Assembly (NCBI GenBank): GCA_027488855.1
Contig: JAIYAV010000126.1
Span: 1 to 64,000 of the forward strand
Length of the DNA: 64,000 nucleotides
Direction: 5' to 3'
From: Saprospiraceae bacterium
GTDB taxonomy: Bacteria > Bacteroidota > Bacteroidia > Chitinophagales > Saprospiraceae
In this document: piece after piece, positions 1 through 8,200 of the stretch
Layout of the letters: each line of letters begins with the position of its first letter
Position numbering within the stretch: position 1 is the stretch's first letter
Made by a program: the position numbers and the translations under genes
The notes under the pieces: model-generated
The model's database searches: none
The model's input: the letters and a program-made list of their open reading frames with translations, nothing else
Told to the model about the DNA's origin: nothing

Positions 1-966
1 ACCATTGTGTTGTACGACGGCAGCCCCGGTTATCCAGATATGAATGTATTGTGGAAAATGGCTGCCGACTTGAGCATCAGCCATTTTGGTACCAGCGCCG
101 CTTATATCTTGTCTTGCATCAAAGGGGGGATTCAACCCGCCAGTTTTGGACTGGAGCACCTGCGTTCGATTGGGGTGACCGGTTCGCCACTGCCCCACGA
201 AGGTTTCGCTTGGGTATACGAACAGGTGAAATCGGATCTTTGGTTGTGTTCCATCAGTGGCGGAACGGATGTGTGTACGGCTTTTGTGGGTGGCAATCCG
301 CTTTGGCCCGTGTACGAAGGTGAAATCCAGTGCCGCACCCTTGGTTGCGCCATGGAGTCCTGGGATGAAGCCGGGCAGCCGCTTATTGACGAGGTCGGCG
401 AAATGGTCATCACCCAAGCCATGCCCTGCATGCCAGTGAAGTTTTGGAATGACCCCGATTTTCGCCGCTACACGGCCAGCTACTTCGATACCTATCCTGG
501 TGTGTGGCGCCACGGCGACTGGCTGCAAATCACGCCCCGCCAAAGCCTGATCATTCTGGGCCGCTCGGATGCTACGCTCAATCGCCAGGGGATTCGGATC
601 GGCACCAGCGAAATTTACCGCTCGGTGGAAAAACTACCCGAAATCCGCGATAGCCTGATCGTCAACCTGGAACAGGAAAATGGCGAGTCGATCATGCCTT
701 TGTTTGTGGTATTGGCGGAAGGAGCAGTTTTGGATGAGGCTTTGTTGAAAAAAATTGCCACCACCTTGCGTACCGATTTTTCCCCGCGCCATGTACCGGA
801 TCGGGTGATTGTGGTGCCGGAAATACCTTATACGCTGAGTGGTAAAAAGATGGAATTGCCGGTGAAGAAAATATTGTTGGGGAAGTCGATAGAGGGATCG
901 GTGAATCGGGATGCGATGCGGAATCCGGGGGCGTTGGAGGTGTTTAAGGGGATAAAAATGGGGTGA
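1..966 (+). CDS. Acetoacetate-CoA ligase (acetoacetyl-CoA synthetase), C-terminal part
   Basis: This is the last ~320 residues of an acyl-CoA ligase; the reading frame is open to base 1, so the N-terminal half lies outside the window. The family activates acetoacetate with ATP and CoA to acetoacetyl-CoA. Visible adenylate-forming features are the aromatic/acidic stretch GTDVCTAFVGGNPLWPVYEGEIQ region typical of acetoacetyl-CoA synthetases (first 20 residues SGGTDVCTAFVGGNPLWPVY), the hinge region GRSDATLNRQGIRIGTSEIY with its conserved Asp and Arg, and the C-terminal catalytic lysine context YTLSGKKMELPVKKIL. Acetate-CoA ligases differ at the NPLWPVYEGE position, which favours acetoacetate. 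The gene ends about 90 bases before the next gene on the same strand. Identity is confident; only the 5' boundary is unknown. Confidence 0.9.
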   Translation, partial: TIVLYDGSPGYPDMNVLWKMAADLSISHFGTSAAYILSCIKGGIQPASFGLEHLRSIGVTGSPLPHEGFAWVYEQVKSDLWLCSISGGTDVCTAFVGGNPLWPVYEGEIQCRTLGCAMESWDEAGQPLIDEVGEMVITQAMPCMPVKFWNDPDFRRYTASYFDTYPGVWRHGDWLQITPRQSLIILGRSDATLNRQGIRIGTSEIYRSVEKLPEIRDSLIVNLEQENGESIMPLFVVLAEGAVLDEALLKKIATTLRTDFSPRHVPDRVIVVPEIPYTLSGKKMELPVKKILLGKSIEGSVNRDAMRNPGALEVFKGIKMG

Positions 967-1055
967 GGGTAAAGATTTAACAGTAAAAACACAGAGAGAT
1001 TTGCTTTGATTTGAGTGGATGTATTATTTTTGTTGGAAAATTACTAAACCAAAAA

Positions 1056-4000
1056 ATGGATGCTGTGATGAGGAAATGGAGATGGATTTTGGGAGTGGTG
1101 GCGATGCTGCTGGCGAATGTGGGGAGTGTTTGGGGGCAATTCGGCTCACCTCAGATAATTTCACGCTGCGATTTACCCTGTTCAACTTTTGGTGCTACTG
1201 CGGCTGACTTTGATCGAGATGGGGATTTGGACCTAATTTTTGATTCGTGGGATAACAACCAAATTTCATGGTACCGAAATGATGGCATTGCGAACTTTAA
1301 GGAACAAAACATAGGCACTTTAGCTGAATATGGAAAGATTATTCTAGTCAACGCAGACATTGACCAAGATGGAGATCAAGACATTATCGCACCCGTTCAC
1401 GACGGAAAAATATTTTGGTTTGTGAATGATGGACGAGGTCAATTTTCTAAACGTTTAATTTTTAACACCCGTGGGCCAATAAGTTATATTGATCCGGCTC
1501 CTTTTAGGCGACTTTTTGTTAAAGATGTTGACGCTGATGGTTATTTAGATGTAGTAGTTTATTTTGATTCTAGCGATGAAATTATTTGGTACAAAAATGA
1601 TGGTAAATATAATTTTACTCAAGTAGATCGTATATATGAATATGGACTTGTTTTATTAGAAGCGCAGGATTTAGACAGTGACGGAGATGTGGATTTGATG
1701 GCATCTAATTATAGGGATAAAACATTGTTCTGGTTTGAATACAATAATGGTGAATTGATCAAAAGGCCAATTGTCATTCCAGGAACGAATAACCTAGATG
1801 CAATTACAACTATTGCCGATGTTGATGGAGATGAAAAACTTGATGTATTGTTTCCTTCTAACCAATTAAAATTATTTTATTGTAAAGGAAATGGGAAAGG
1901 CACATTCTCTGAGCCGAAAGTTTTGATAAATAACTGGGTCTTCGCCCCTGTTTTCTCTTGGGCTGATATGGACTTAGACGGAGACCAAGACATGGTTTGT
2001 ACTGATTTTTATGACGATGATCATAAAATAATTCTATATAAAAACGAAGGATCGGGGCGATTTTCACCCCCAATCTCCTTGTATAAAACCGTAGATTATC
2101 TCAACGAATTTTTTTACTGTGGAGACATGGATAATGACAAAGATATCGATATCATTACTTTTTTTGATGATGTCGTTTGTTTGTATGATAAAGGAGGGCA
2201 AAAATTTGAGAAATATGCATTGAATAATTCTCCTATTAGGGACCTTAAGGATGTGGTTTATTTTGATGTGGACACAAACGGCTATCAAGATATTATCGCA
2301 AGTTCAAATGGATACTACGATGGGCAATTATGGTGGTATGCCAATACAGGAAAAGGGTCTTTTCTTTCTCCTGTTCAGATCGATCATGATTCTGCTAAAT
2401 ATGAGAGGGTATTTGTTATTGAAATAGACCATGACAAGGAACATGATTTAATTACCTTCAACAAAGATAATATTCAAGGTTTTCACAGTATCAACTATTT
2501 AAAGAACACAGGGAAAGGAGTATTTGAGAAAAAAAACTTAATTAACACAAAAAAGGAAAACCTTTCAATCGTTGAGGTTGGCGATCTGGACAACGATGGC
2601 AACACAGATATTCTAGCTGTTCAGGCCGCCGAAAAAGAGGCTTATTTCTATAAAAATGATGGTGATGGAAATTTTTTAGATGCTCAGTTATTGTTTTCTA
2701 CGAGACGTGAAATTAAGTTTGTTGAAGTGATTGATCTAGATACGGATGGGGACAATGACATTGTTATCAGTATGCTAAATTATGGTATTGTTAACTATGT
2801 AAATGATGGGCAAGGTAATTTTCTGGAAGGCAAAGTAATCTATTATAGTCCCACAGGCTTGCCCTTTAAGCTAGATGACTTAGATCAGGATGGAGATTTG
2901 GATTTAGTTGTCGATAACAGTGATTATTCATGGGAGCGTATAAATTGGCTAGAGAATCTAGGCAACTTTGAATTCTCGCATTCTAAGCCTCTTTTTTATT
3001 CGGATCAGTCCAGCCTTTATCCTGGCGTTAACTTTAATCTTGGAGATATAGATGGAGATTTAGATAAAGATATAATTTTTAATTCGTGGTATAATGACCA
3101 ACTATTTTGGATTGAAAACAAAGGAGGAGGTCAATTTACTAGTGAGCGGCTCATTTCTAAAGATTTTTTTAACGGTTATTCAATTTGTTTAGTAGACATT
3201 GACAACGACAGGGACCTAGACATCTTTACAAACAGTAATGACAATCGTATCGTTTGGTATGAAAACCTATTCAACTATCCCAACATCTCCGGCGTAGCCT
3301 TCTGGGATAAAAACACCAATGGAAAATTTGATCCTGAAGAAACTATCATCAAAAACCTCCCCATCCAATTAACCCCAAGTGCAACTTCCACCTTCACAGG
3401 TAGTGATGGTAAGTATCGTTTTTATGTGCCTGATGGGAAATACCAAATCAGCGTCCAACCCGACGAATGTTGGCAATTGACGACTGATTCATTGAGTTAT
3501 ACTGTCAATATTGCAGGTAATGTAGCGCTGAACCGGAACTTTGGCTTCCAACTCGTTCCTAAAGCGCAAGCGGTTCAACCGAGGCTAAGTTCCGGCCCTA
3601 CCCGTTGCGGCTTTGATGTCCCTTTTGTATTGTCGGTTCACAATGAAGGCTGCGTGCCTAGCAAAGGTATGTTTGGCTTGGTGCGCAGCCCTTTGGCCAA
3701 ATATTTAGGTGCCGCTGTATTCCCTGATCGGGTAAGAGGAGACACCCTTTTGTGGAATTATGCGAGTTTGGTGGGCACTGCCACACAACAGCTGAAATTG
3801 AGCTTTCAAATTGAAGGAACTGACTTCCTGGGTGATACAATTCACATCAAAACACTAGCCTACATTGAAAACCCACAAGGGCAACTCCAACTGGCTAGCA
3901 CTTATGACTACCGCTCCGAAATTCGTTGCGCTTATGACCCTAACGACAAACTGACCTTCCCCAATCGGCGTAATGCATACCCCCGGAATTATACCCTTTT

Positions 4001-4646
4001 TAAGGAAGAAATGGAATTTTTAGTGCGTTTCCAAAACACGGGCAATGACACTGCATTCACGGTAGTCATCCACGATACTTTGGATAAAAACCTGGACTGG
4101 TCTACCTTCCGCCCTCTGGCAGGTAGTCATCCTTTTGAAACGCATATTCAGGAAAATGGGGCAGTAAGTTTTACGTTTAAAAACATTCTTCTACCAGATA
4201 GTAAAACCAATGAACCCTTGAGCCATGGTTTTGTGAGCTATCGGATTTCGCCCAAAAGGGGTTTGCCCGAACAAACAGAAATACTCAATACCGCCTACAT
4301 TTATTTTGACTTTAATCCCCCTATTCAAACCAATACTACGAGCAACGTCATGGTGTCCAGTTTGCCAAGGGTAACCAGAACAAAAGACATAAACTCCAGT
4401 TTGGACCACAAACTTTATCCCAATCCTTTTGACGATCAATTGTTACTAGAAATAGCTACAGTGAAGACAGGCGGAAACTATACTTTCACCTTGCTCAACA
4501 GCCAATCTCAAACTGTGCAGCATAAAAAAGTTACCAGTGCTATTGAACGAATCGATACCCAGGAATTCCCCAGCGGCCTCTACTTCTACCTCATCAAAAA
4601 CACCCAGGGCAGAGTGGTCGCCTCCGGAAAAGTGGTGTGCCGCTGA
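1056..4646 (+). CDS. Secreted FG-GAP/VCBS repeat protein with T9SS sorting domain
   Basis: About 1196 residues. A signal peptide follows the start (MRKWRWILGVVAMLLANVG, then SVWGQ). ATG at 1056 is chosen over a TTG at 1011 because it places the basic residues directly before the hydrophobic core; ATG at 1068 is also possible. Residues ~50-750 hold about 14 VCBS/FG-GAP units with calcium-binding loops of the DxDxDGDxD kind (DFDRDGDLDLIF, DIDQDGDQDII, DLDQDGDLDLV), which normally fold into a beta-propeller. A prealbumin/SdrD-like domain follows (GVAFWDKNTNGKFDPEE), then a DUF7619-type domain (AYDPNDKLTFPN, YIYFDFNPPI). The C-terminal ~80 residues (HKLYPNPFDDQLLLEI to SGLYFYLI) are a type A T9SS sorting signal. 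It is therefore probably exported and cell-surface attached; the ligand is unknown. The propeller part looks more AT-rich than the C-terminal third. Confidence 0.88.
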   Translation: MDAVMRKWRWILGVVAMLLANVGSVWGQFGSPQIISRCDLPCSTFGATAADFDRDGDLDLIFDSWDNNQISWYRNDGIANFKEQNIGTLAEYGKIILVNADIDQDGDQDIIAPVHDGKIFWFVNDGRGQFSKRLIFNTRGPISYIDPAPFRRLFVKDVDADGYLDVVVYFDSSDEIIWYKNDGKYNFTQVDRIYEYGLVLLEAQDLDSDGDVDLMASNYRDKTLFWFEYNNGELIKRPIVIPGTNNLDAITTIADVDGDEKLDVLFPSNQLKLFYCKGNGKGTFSEPKVLINNWVFAPVFSWADMDLDGDQDMVCTDFYDDDHKIILYKNEGSGRFSPPISLYKTVDYLNEFFYCGDMDNDKDIDIITFFDDVVCLYDKGGQKFEKYALNNSPIRDLKDVVYFDVDTNGYQDIIASSNGYYDGQLWWYANTGKGSFLSPVQIDHDSAKYERVFVIEIDHDKEHDLITFNKDNIQGFHSINYLKNTGKGVFEKKNLINTKKENLSIVEVGDLDNDGNTDILAVQAAEKEAYFYKNDGDGNFLDAQLLFSTRREIKFVEVIDLDTDGDNDIVISMLNYGIVNYVNDGQGNFLEGKVIYYSPTGLPFKLDDLDQDGDLDLVVDNSDYSWERINWLENLGNFEFSHSKPLFYSDQSSLYPGVNFNLGDIDGDLDKDIIFNSWYNDQLFWIENKGGGQFTSERLISKDFFNGYSICLVDIDNDRDLDIFTNSNDNRIVWYENLFNYPNISGVAFWDKNTNGKFDPEETIIKNLPIQLTPSATSTFTGSDGKYRFYVPDGKYQISVQPDECWQLTTDSLSYTVNIAGNVALNRNFGFQLVPKAQAVQPRLSSGPTRCGFDVPFVLSVHNEGCVPSKGMFGLVRSPLAKYLGAAVFPDRVRGDTLLWNYASLVGTATQQLKLSFQIEGTDFLGDTIHIKTLAYIENPQGQLQLASTYDYRSEIRCAYDPNDKLTFPNRRNAYPRNYTLFKEEMEFLVRFQNTGNDTAFTVVIHDTLDKNLDWSTFRPLAGSHPFETHIQENGAVSFTFKNILLPDSKTNEPLSHGFVSYRISPKRGLPEQTEILNTAYIYFDFNPPIQTNTTSNVMVSSLPRVTRTKDINSSLDHKLYPNPFDDQLLLEIATVKTGGNYTFTLLNSQSQTVQHKKVTSAIERIDTQEFPSGLYFYLIKNTQGRVVASGKVVCR

Positions 4647-4652
4647 CATCAC

Positions 4653-5357
4653 CTACCGCCACCACCCATTGTCCCGCGTCTCCTTCTCCCGTTCAAAAAA
4701 AAAAAAAAAAAACGCATCTCGGTTCAAAAAGAATTGCTCCTGGTTGTAAGTTGGGTCATTTTCCCAGGAAGGAATTTGCCGATGTTCATCGCGTTCAATT
4801 GAATTTTTGAACACAAAAGAAGCAAATATTCCCACCATAGCCCCCAACAAATGGCTTTCCCAACTCACGCCTTCCTGGCCTGGGAAAACGCCATAAATCA
4901 TTGAACCGTAATAAAAGCCTACAATCAGGGCGAGGGCAATTGACTTGAGATTGCGGCGGAAAATACCACTGAATACGACAAACGCCGCCAGACCATAAAT
5001 CACCCCGCTGGCACCAATGTGGAATACGGGCCGCCCAAATACCCATACCGCGGCCCCGGTGAGCAAATAGATCAGGGATATACTGGAGATGGCCACACTG
5101 CGGTAAAAAAACAGCACCATTGCACTCAGTACGAACAATGGCGGTGTATTGGACAACAAGTGGGCAAAATCGGCGTGAATCAGTGGTGCAGTAATGATGC
5201 CCGGCAAGCCAAAGGTCTCCCGTGGGTAAATGCCCCAACTTCCTAAATTGAGGTGTAGGATGCTTTGTGCGAAGTGAATCAACCAAATGGCGACCACAAA
5301 CTTGAAAGGCATTGAAAGGCTTTCGTATACACGCTGCTGGACTACTTTTTTGGACAT
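4653..5357 (-). CDS. Rhomboid family intramembrane serine protease
   Basis: 234 residues with six hydrophobic segments. Rhomboid hallmarks are present: the HxxxxHxxxN-type element IHADFAHLLSNT (residues ~60-71), the catalytic serine in GASG (Ser117), and the catalytic histidine in SWESHLLGA (His169). Rhomboids cleave transmembrane substrates inside the membrane. The soluble tail (~190-234) is odd: it contains six consecutive phenylalanines encoded by an 18-T run (18 A on the plus strand) followed by EREKETRDNGWWR. A one-base change in the run would alter or end the tail without touching the protease core. The gene ends 7 bases from the stop of the convergent VCBS gene. Function as protease is confident; the exact C-terminus is not. 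Confidence 0.9.
   Translation of the reverse strand: MSKKVVQQRVYESLSMPFKFVVAIWLIHFAQSILHLNLGSWGIYPRETFGLPGIITAPLIHADFAHLLSNTPPLFVLSAMVLFFYRSVAISSISLIYLLTGAAVWVFGRPVFHIGASGVIYGLAAFVVFSGIFRRNLKSIALALIVGFYYGSMIYGVFPGQEGVSWESHLLGAMVGIFASFVFKNSIERDEHRQIPSWENDPTYNQEQFFLNRDAFFFFFFEREKETRDNGWWR
4695..4712. repeat. 18-base poly-A tract inside the rhomboid C-terminal coding region
   Basis: Eighteen consecutive A on the plus strand, read as 18 T in the rhomboid gene. With 18 the tail reads FFFFFF-EREKETRDNGWWR-stop. With 19 it stops right after the phenylalanines (TGA). With 17 it continues as an Arg/Gly-rich tail (RRRRGTMGGGGR). Such a run is prone to slippage in replication and in sequencing. Confidence 0.95.
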
Positions 5358-5510
5358 GGTCTTTATTTTCGATAATGCATTATGCAGATTTTAACGGATA
5401 GATGCAAGGAAAAGTTTTTGGGCATAGCCTGTTCGGGATTTTGGATCAAAAAGGCATTTCAATAGACAACTTTAGCATTTCACTGACAAAACTTCAAGTT
5501 TTTTTAATTG

Positions 5511-5583
5511 AACCATCTAAGACATCTAAGGAACATCTTAGAAGGGCAGCCCCCTGAGGTGTCTCTTAGATGTCTTAGATGGT
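5511..5583. repeat. Inverted repeat with AACCATCTAAGACATCTAAG arms
   Basis: The left arm AACCATCTAAGACATCTAAG (5511-5530) is mirrored by CTTAGATGTCTTAGATGGT (5565-5583), with a loop of about 35 bases. The same 20-mer recurs at 33865-33884, and a related CTAAGG-word hairpin lies at 28497-28628, so it belongs to a dispersed family. It lies in the 5358-5922 gap between the divergent rhomboid and proA genes. Confidence 0.85.
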
Positions 5584-5744
5584 GAAAAAACAAGCGGCGT
5601 AGCCGCAAAAGACTAAGTCAAAACGAGTGAATACGGCGATCTTTTTGCTTTTGGACAATAGAGTTAGCCTGAATTTGCATCATTTTTTTTAGAATCATTG
5701 ACCCCGCCTGGAAACTTTTTACCCCTATTTTTGGCTTTTGATTA

Positions 5745-5906
5745 AGAGCATGTTTAATTTTTTTTGTTTGAGGCGAAAATGATGCCAATTTAGGCTGAAT
5801 GAGACTCGAAAAGCGGAGTTTAGCAGCGCTAAATGAGCATTTTCGGGGCGAAATGCAGCCTAAATTGGGTCATTTGCAGCCAAACAAAAAAATTTAAACA
5901 TGCTCT
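5745..5906. mobile_element. 162-bp MITE-like full-length inverted repeat
   Basis: The element starts AGAGCATGTTTAA and ends TTTAAACATGCTCT, and pairs over nearly its whole length. Internal arms such as CCAATTTAGGCTG and CAGCCTAAATTGG, and the centre GTTTAGCAGCGCTAAA, continue the pairing. No coding capacity is seen. It lies directly before proA and ends 16 bases upstream of its ATG, so it would form part of the leader. A non-autonomous transposable hairpin element is the most likely reading; a structured RNA is possible. The rest of the 5358-5922 gap holds only the 5511-5583 inverted repeat. Confidence 0.7.
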
Positions 5907-5922
5907 AAAACTACTTTCACCA

Positions 5923-7170
5923 ATGGACACCATCCTGGAACAACTCCACGCCACCCGCCAGGCGGCCCGCAAACTGAATCAACTCAGCAATGCGGACATC
6001 ACGACCATTCTAAACCGCTTGGCCGACGCCTGTGTTGCCCAAACGCCCGCTCTTTTAGCCGCCAATCAACAGGATTTAGACCGCATGGACCCCGCCGATC
6101 CCAAATACGATCGCCTCTTATTGAACCCCCAACGCCTCCAGGACATTGCCAACGACATCCGCAAAGTAGCTCAATTGCCTTCGCCCCTGGGTCAGATACT
6201 CGAAGAAAAAACCCTGCCAAATGGGTTGGAGATCAAAAAAATCAGCGTGCCCATGGGCCTGATTGGCATCGTGTACGAATCCCGGCCCAATGTAACTTTT
6301 GATGTCTTTGCCCTGTGCCTCAAATCGGGTAATGCCGCCGTGCTGAAAGGTAGCCGCGATGCCCATTTTTCCAACTTGGCCATCGTGGAACTGATCAAAA
6401 CTATCCTGGCTGATTACCAGTTGGAACAAACGATTTACCTCGCCCCAAGCGAGCGGGAAGCCCTTCAGCCCATTCTGACCGCCAACCAATACATCGACCT
6501 GGTGATTCCTCGCGGCAGCCAGGGCCTGATCGATTTTGTGCGCAAAAATGCCACCGTGCCCGTCATTGAAACCGGGGCGGGCATTGTCCATACCTATTTT
6601 GATGCCAGCGGCGACTTGACCAAAGGTAGTGCCATCGTGCACAATGCCAAAACCCGGCGGGTCAGTGTGTGCAATGCGCTGGATACCTTGATTGTACACG
6701 AAGCGCGTTTGAACGATTTGGCGACTTTGTTGCAACCTTTGGCCGCTAGTCAGGTGGAATTGTTTGCCGACGAGGCTGCATTGGCGCACCTGGAAGGCCA
6801 TTACCCTGCGGAATTGTTGTCCTTAGCCACTGAGGAGCATTTTGGGACGGAGTTTTTGTCCTACAAAATGTCGGTAAAAACCGTGGCCAACCTGCAAGCT
6901 GCCCTGGATCACATCGATCAGTATTCCTCCCGCCACAGCGAAACCATCGTAGCGGAAGACCTCGAAGTTCAAGCGCAATTTTTGCGCGATGTGGACGCAG
7001 CGGTGGTGTATACGAATGCCTCTACTGCCTTTACGGATGGTGCTCAATTTGGCATGGGGGCCGAGATTGGCATCAGCACCCAAAAGTTACACGCCCGTGG
7101 GCCGATGGCTTTGCCGGAATTGACCAGTTATAAGTGGGTGGTGAAAGGAGATGGGCATATTCGGGCATAG
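5923..7170 (+). CDS. proA: Gamma-glutamyl phosphate reductase
   Basis: 415 residues, the usual family length. It reduces gamma-glutamyl phosphate to glutamate-5-semialdehyde with NADPH, the second step of proline synthesis in the cytoplasm. It is an aldehyde-dehydrogenase-fold enzyme. Visible signatures are [48 protein letters not shown] and the active-site cysteine in [12 protein letters not shown], plus [19 protein letters not shown] near the end. The start at 5923 ([17 protein letters not shown]) is chosen because upstream codons from 5833 translate the inverted-repeat element rather than family sequence. proB is not adjacent, so proline synthesis genes are split here. Confidence 0.96.
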   Translation: MDTILEQLHATRQAARKLNQLSNADITTILNRLADACVAQTPALLAANQQDLDRMDPADPKYDRLLLNPQRLQDIANDIRKVAQLPSPLGQILEEKTLPNGLEIKKISVPMGLIGIVYESRPNVTFDVFALCLKSGNAAVLKGSRDAHFSNLAIVELIKTILADYQLEQTIYLAPSEREALQPILTANQYIDLVIPRGSQGLIDFVRKNATVPVIETGAGIVHTYFDASGDLTKGSAIVHNAKTRRVSVCNALDTLIVHEARLNDLATLLQPLAASQVELFADEAALAHLEGHYPAELLSLATEEHFGTEFLSYKMSVKTVANLQAALDHIDQYSSRHSETIVAEDLEVQAQFLRDVDAAVVYTNASTAFTDGAQFGMGAEIGISTQKLHARGPMALPELTSYKWVVKGDGHIRA

Positions 7171-7349
7171 ATTCAAACGGCTCTTAGGTTCAGCGTTGTG
7201 CTGGTACAAGTCTCCAGACTTGTACCATTATCGGCACGTCTCTGACGTGTTTGGCCTCAGTGTTTTCGCGTTGCTCGTGCGTCAGAGACGCGAGAATAAT
7301 GGATTCAAGTCAGAGACTTGAACCAGCGAGATGGGCATATTCGGGCATA
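7148..7349. repeat. 22-bp direct duplication flanking a palindrome-rich insert
   Basis: The 22 bases 7148-7169 (core ATGGGCATATTCGGGCATA, spanning the proA stop) are repeated exactly at 7328-7349. The 158 bases between contain several hairpins: ACAAGTCTCCAGACTTGTAC, CACGTCTCTGACGTG, CGTCAGAGACG and CAAGTCAGAGACTTG. The second copy lies just before the next gene. The arrangement looks like an insertion or duplication at the 3' end of proA. Confidence 0.85.
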
Positions 7350-7370
7350 AACGTTATCTTTATTTCAAAA

Positions 7371-8093
7371 ATGCAAAATCCCTTCCTTACCGCCGAGTGG
7401 CGTCGCCTCCTGATGTTCAATTACGCTGTTGACCCGGCAGTATTGGTACCTTACCTGCCAGCAGGAGTAGAACTGGATTTGTGGAATGATACCTGTTATG
7501 TCAGCCTGGTCGGATTTCGGTTCATGAATACCAAAGTGCTGGGCATGGGTTTCCCCGGGCATCGTCACTTCCCGGAAATCAACTTGCGTTTTTATGTGCG
7601 GTATCAAGACCCGGAGCTGGGTTGGAAAAGAGGGGTCGTATTCGTCCGCGAGCTGGTGCCTGTGCCCACCATCACTTGGGTTGCCAATACCCTCTACCGC
7701 GAACGTTACAAAACGGTACCCATGCAATACCAATGGAACGAAACGCCCGAGCAATTACAAGTACAATATTCCTGGACGCAAAAAGGCCAGCACTACCAAT
7801 TTTCGGCTACAGCCCAGGCTCAAGGCGTGGATCTAGTCCCCGGCAGCGAAGCCGAATTCATCACCGAGCACTACTGGGGCTACGCCCGCTGGGATGCACA
7901 ACGCACGATGGAATATGCCGTGGAGCACCCCCGCTGGCAAACCTATGCGGTTCAAACTTTTGATTGTGGCATCGATTTTGGCGCAGCCTACGGTGCAGAA
8001 TTTGCCTTTTTAAACAGCCTCGAACCTAAATCCGCTTTTTTGGCCGAAGGCTCGGAAATAGCAGTAGGCAAAGGGAGTTTGTTGAAAAAATAG
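7371..8093 (+). CDS. DUF2071 (YqjF-like) family protein
   Basis: 240 residues matching the DUF2071/YqjF family: N-terminal AEWRRLLMFNYAVDPAVLVPY, then LPAGVELDLWNDTCYVSLVGF, FPEINLRFYVRY and GVVFVRELVP, and a C-terminal TEHYWGYARWDAQRTMEY. The family has no settled biochemical role; it is predicted to be a cytoplasmic beta-rich, acetoacetate decarboxylase-like fold. ATG at 7371 is chosen because it begins the conserved region (MQNPFLTAEW); codons from 7251 onward translate the palindromic insert. No signal peptide is seen. It follows proA after the duplicated segment and may or may not be co-transcribed. Confidence 0.85.
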   Translation: MQNPFLTAEWRRLLMFNYAVDPAVLVPYLPAGVELDLWNDTCYVSLVGFRFMNTKVLGMGFPGHRHFPEINLRFYVRYQDPELGWKRGVVFVRELVPVPTITWVANTLYRERYKTVPMQYQWNETPEQLQVQYSWTQKGQHYQFSATAQAQGVDLVPGSEAEFITEHYWGYARWDAQRTMEYAVEHPRWQTYAVQTFDCGIDFGAAYGAEFAFLNSLEPKSAFLAEGSEIAVGKGSLLKK

Positions 8094-8200
8094 TGGGCTT
8101 GAATTTTTTTTGAAAAAAACTGCGCAAACGAGCGTAAGAAACCAACGGCTTTGGAGATGAGTAGATGAAGCCTACTTAATTCGTCCAAATTTTTAATTCT

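Noticed and set aside
5833-5922. Longer proA N-terminus starting at 5833
   Set aside because: The extra codons translate the right arm of the 162-bp inverted repeat.
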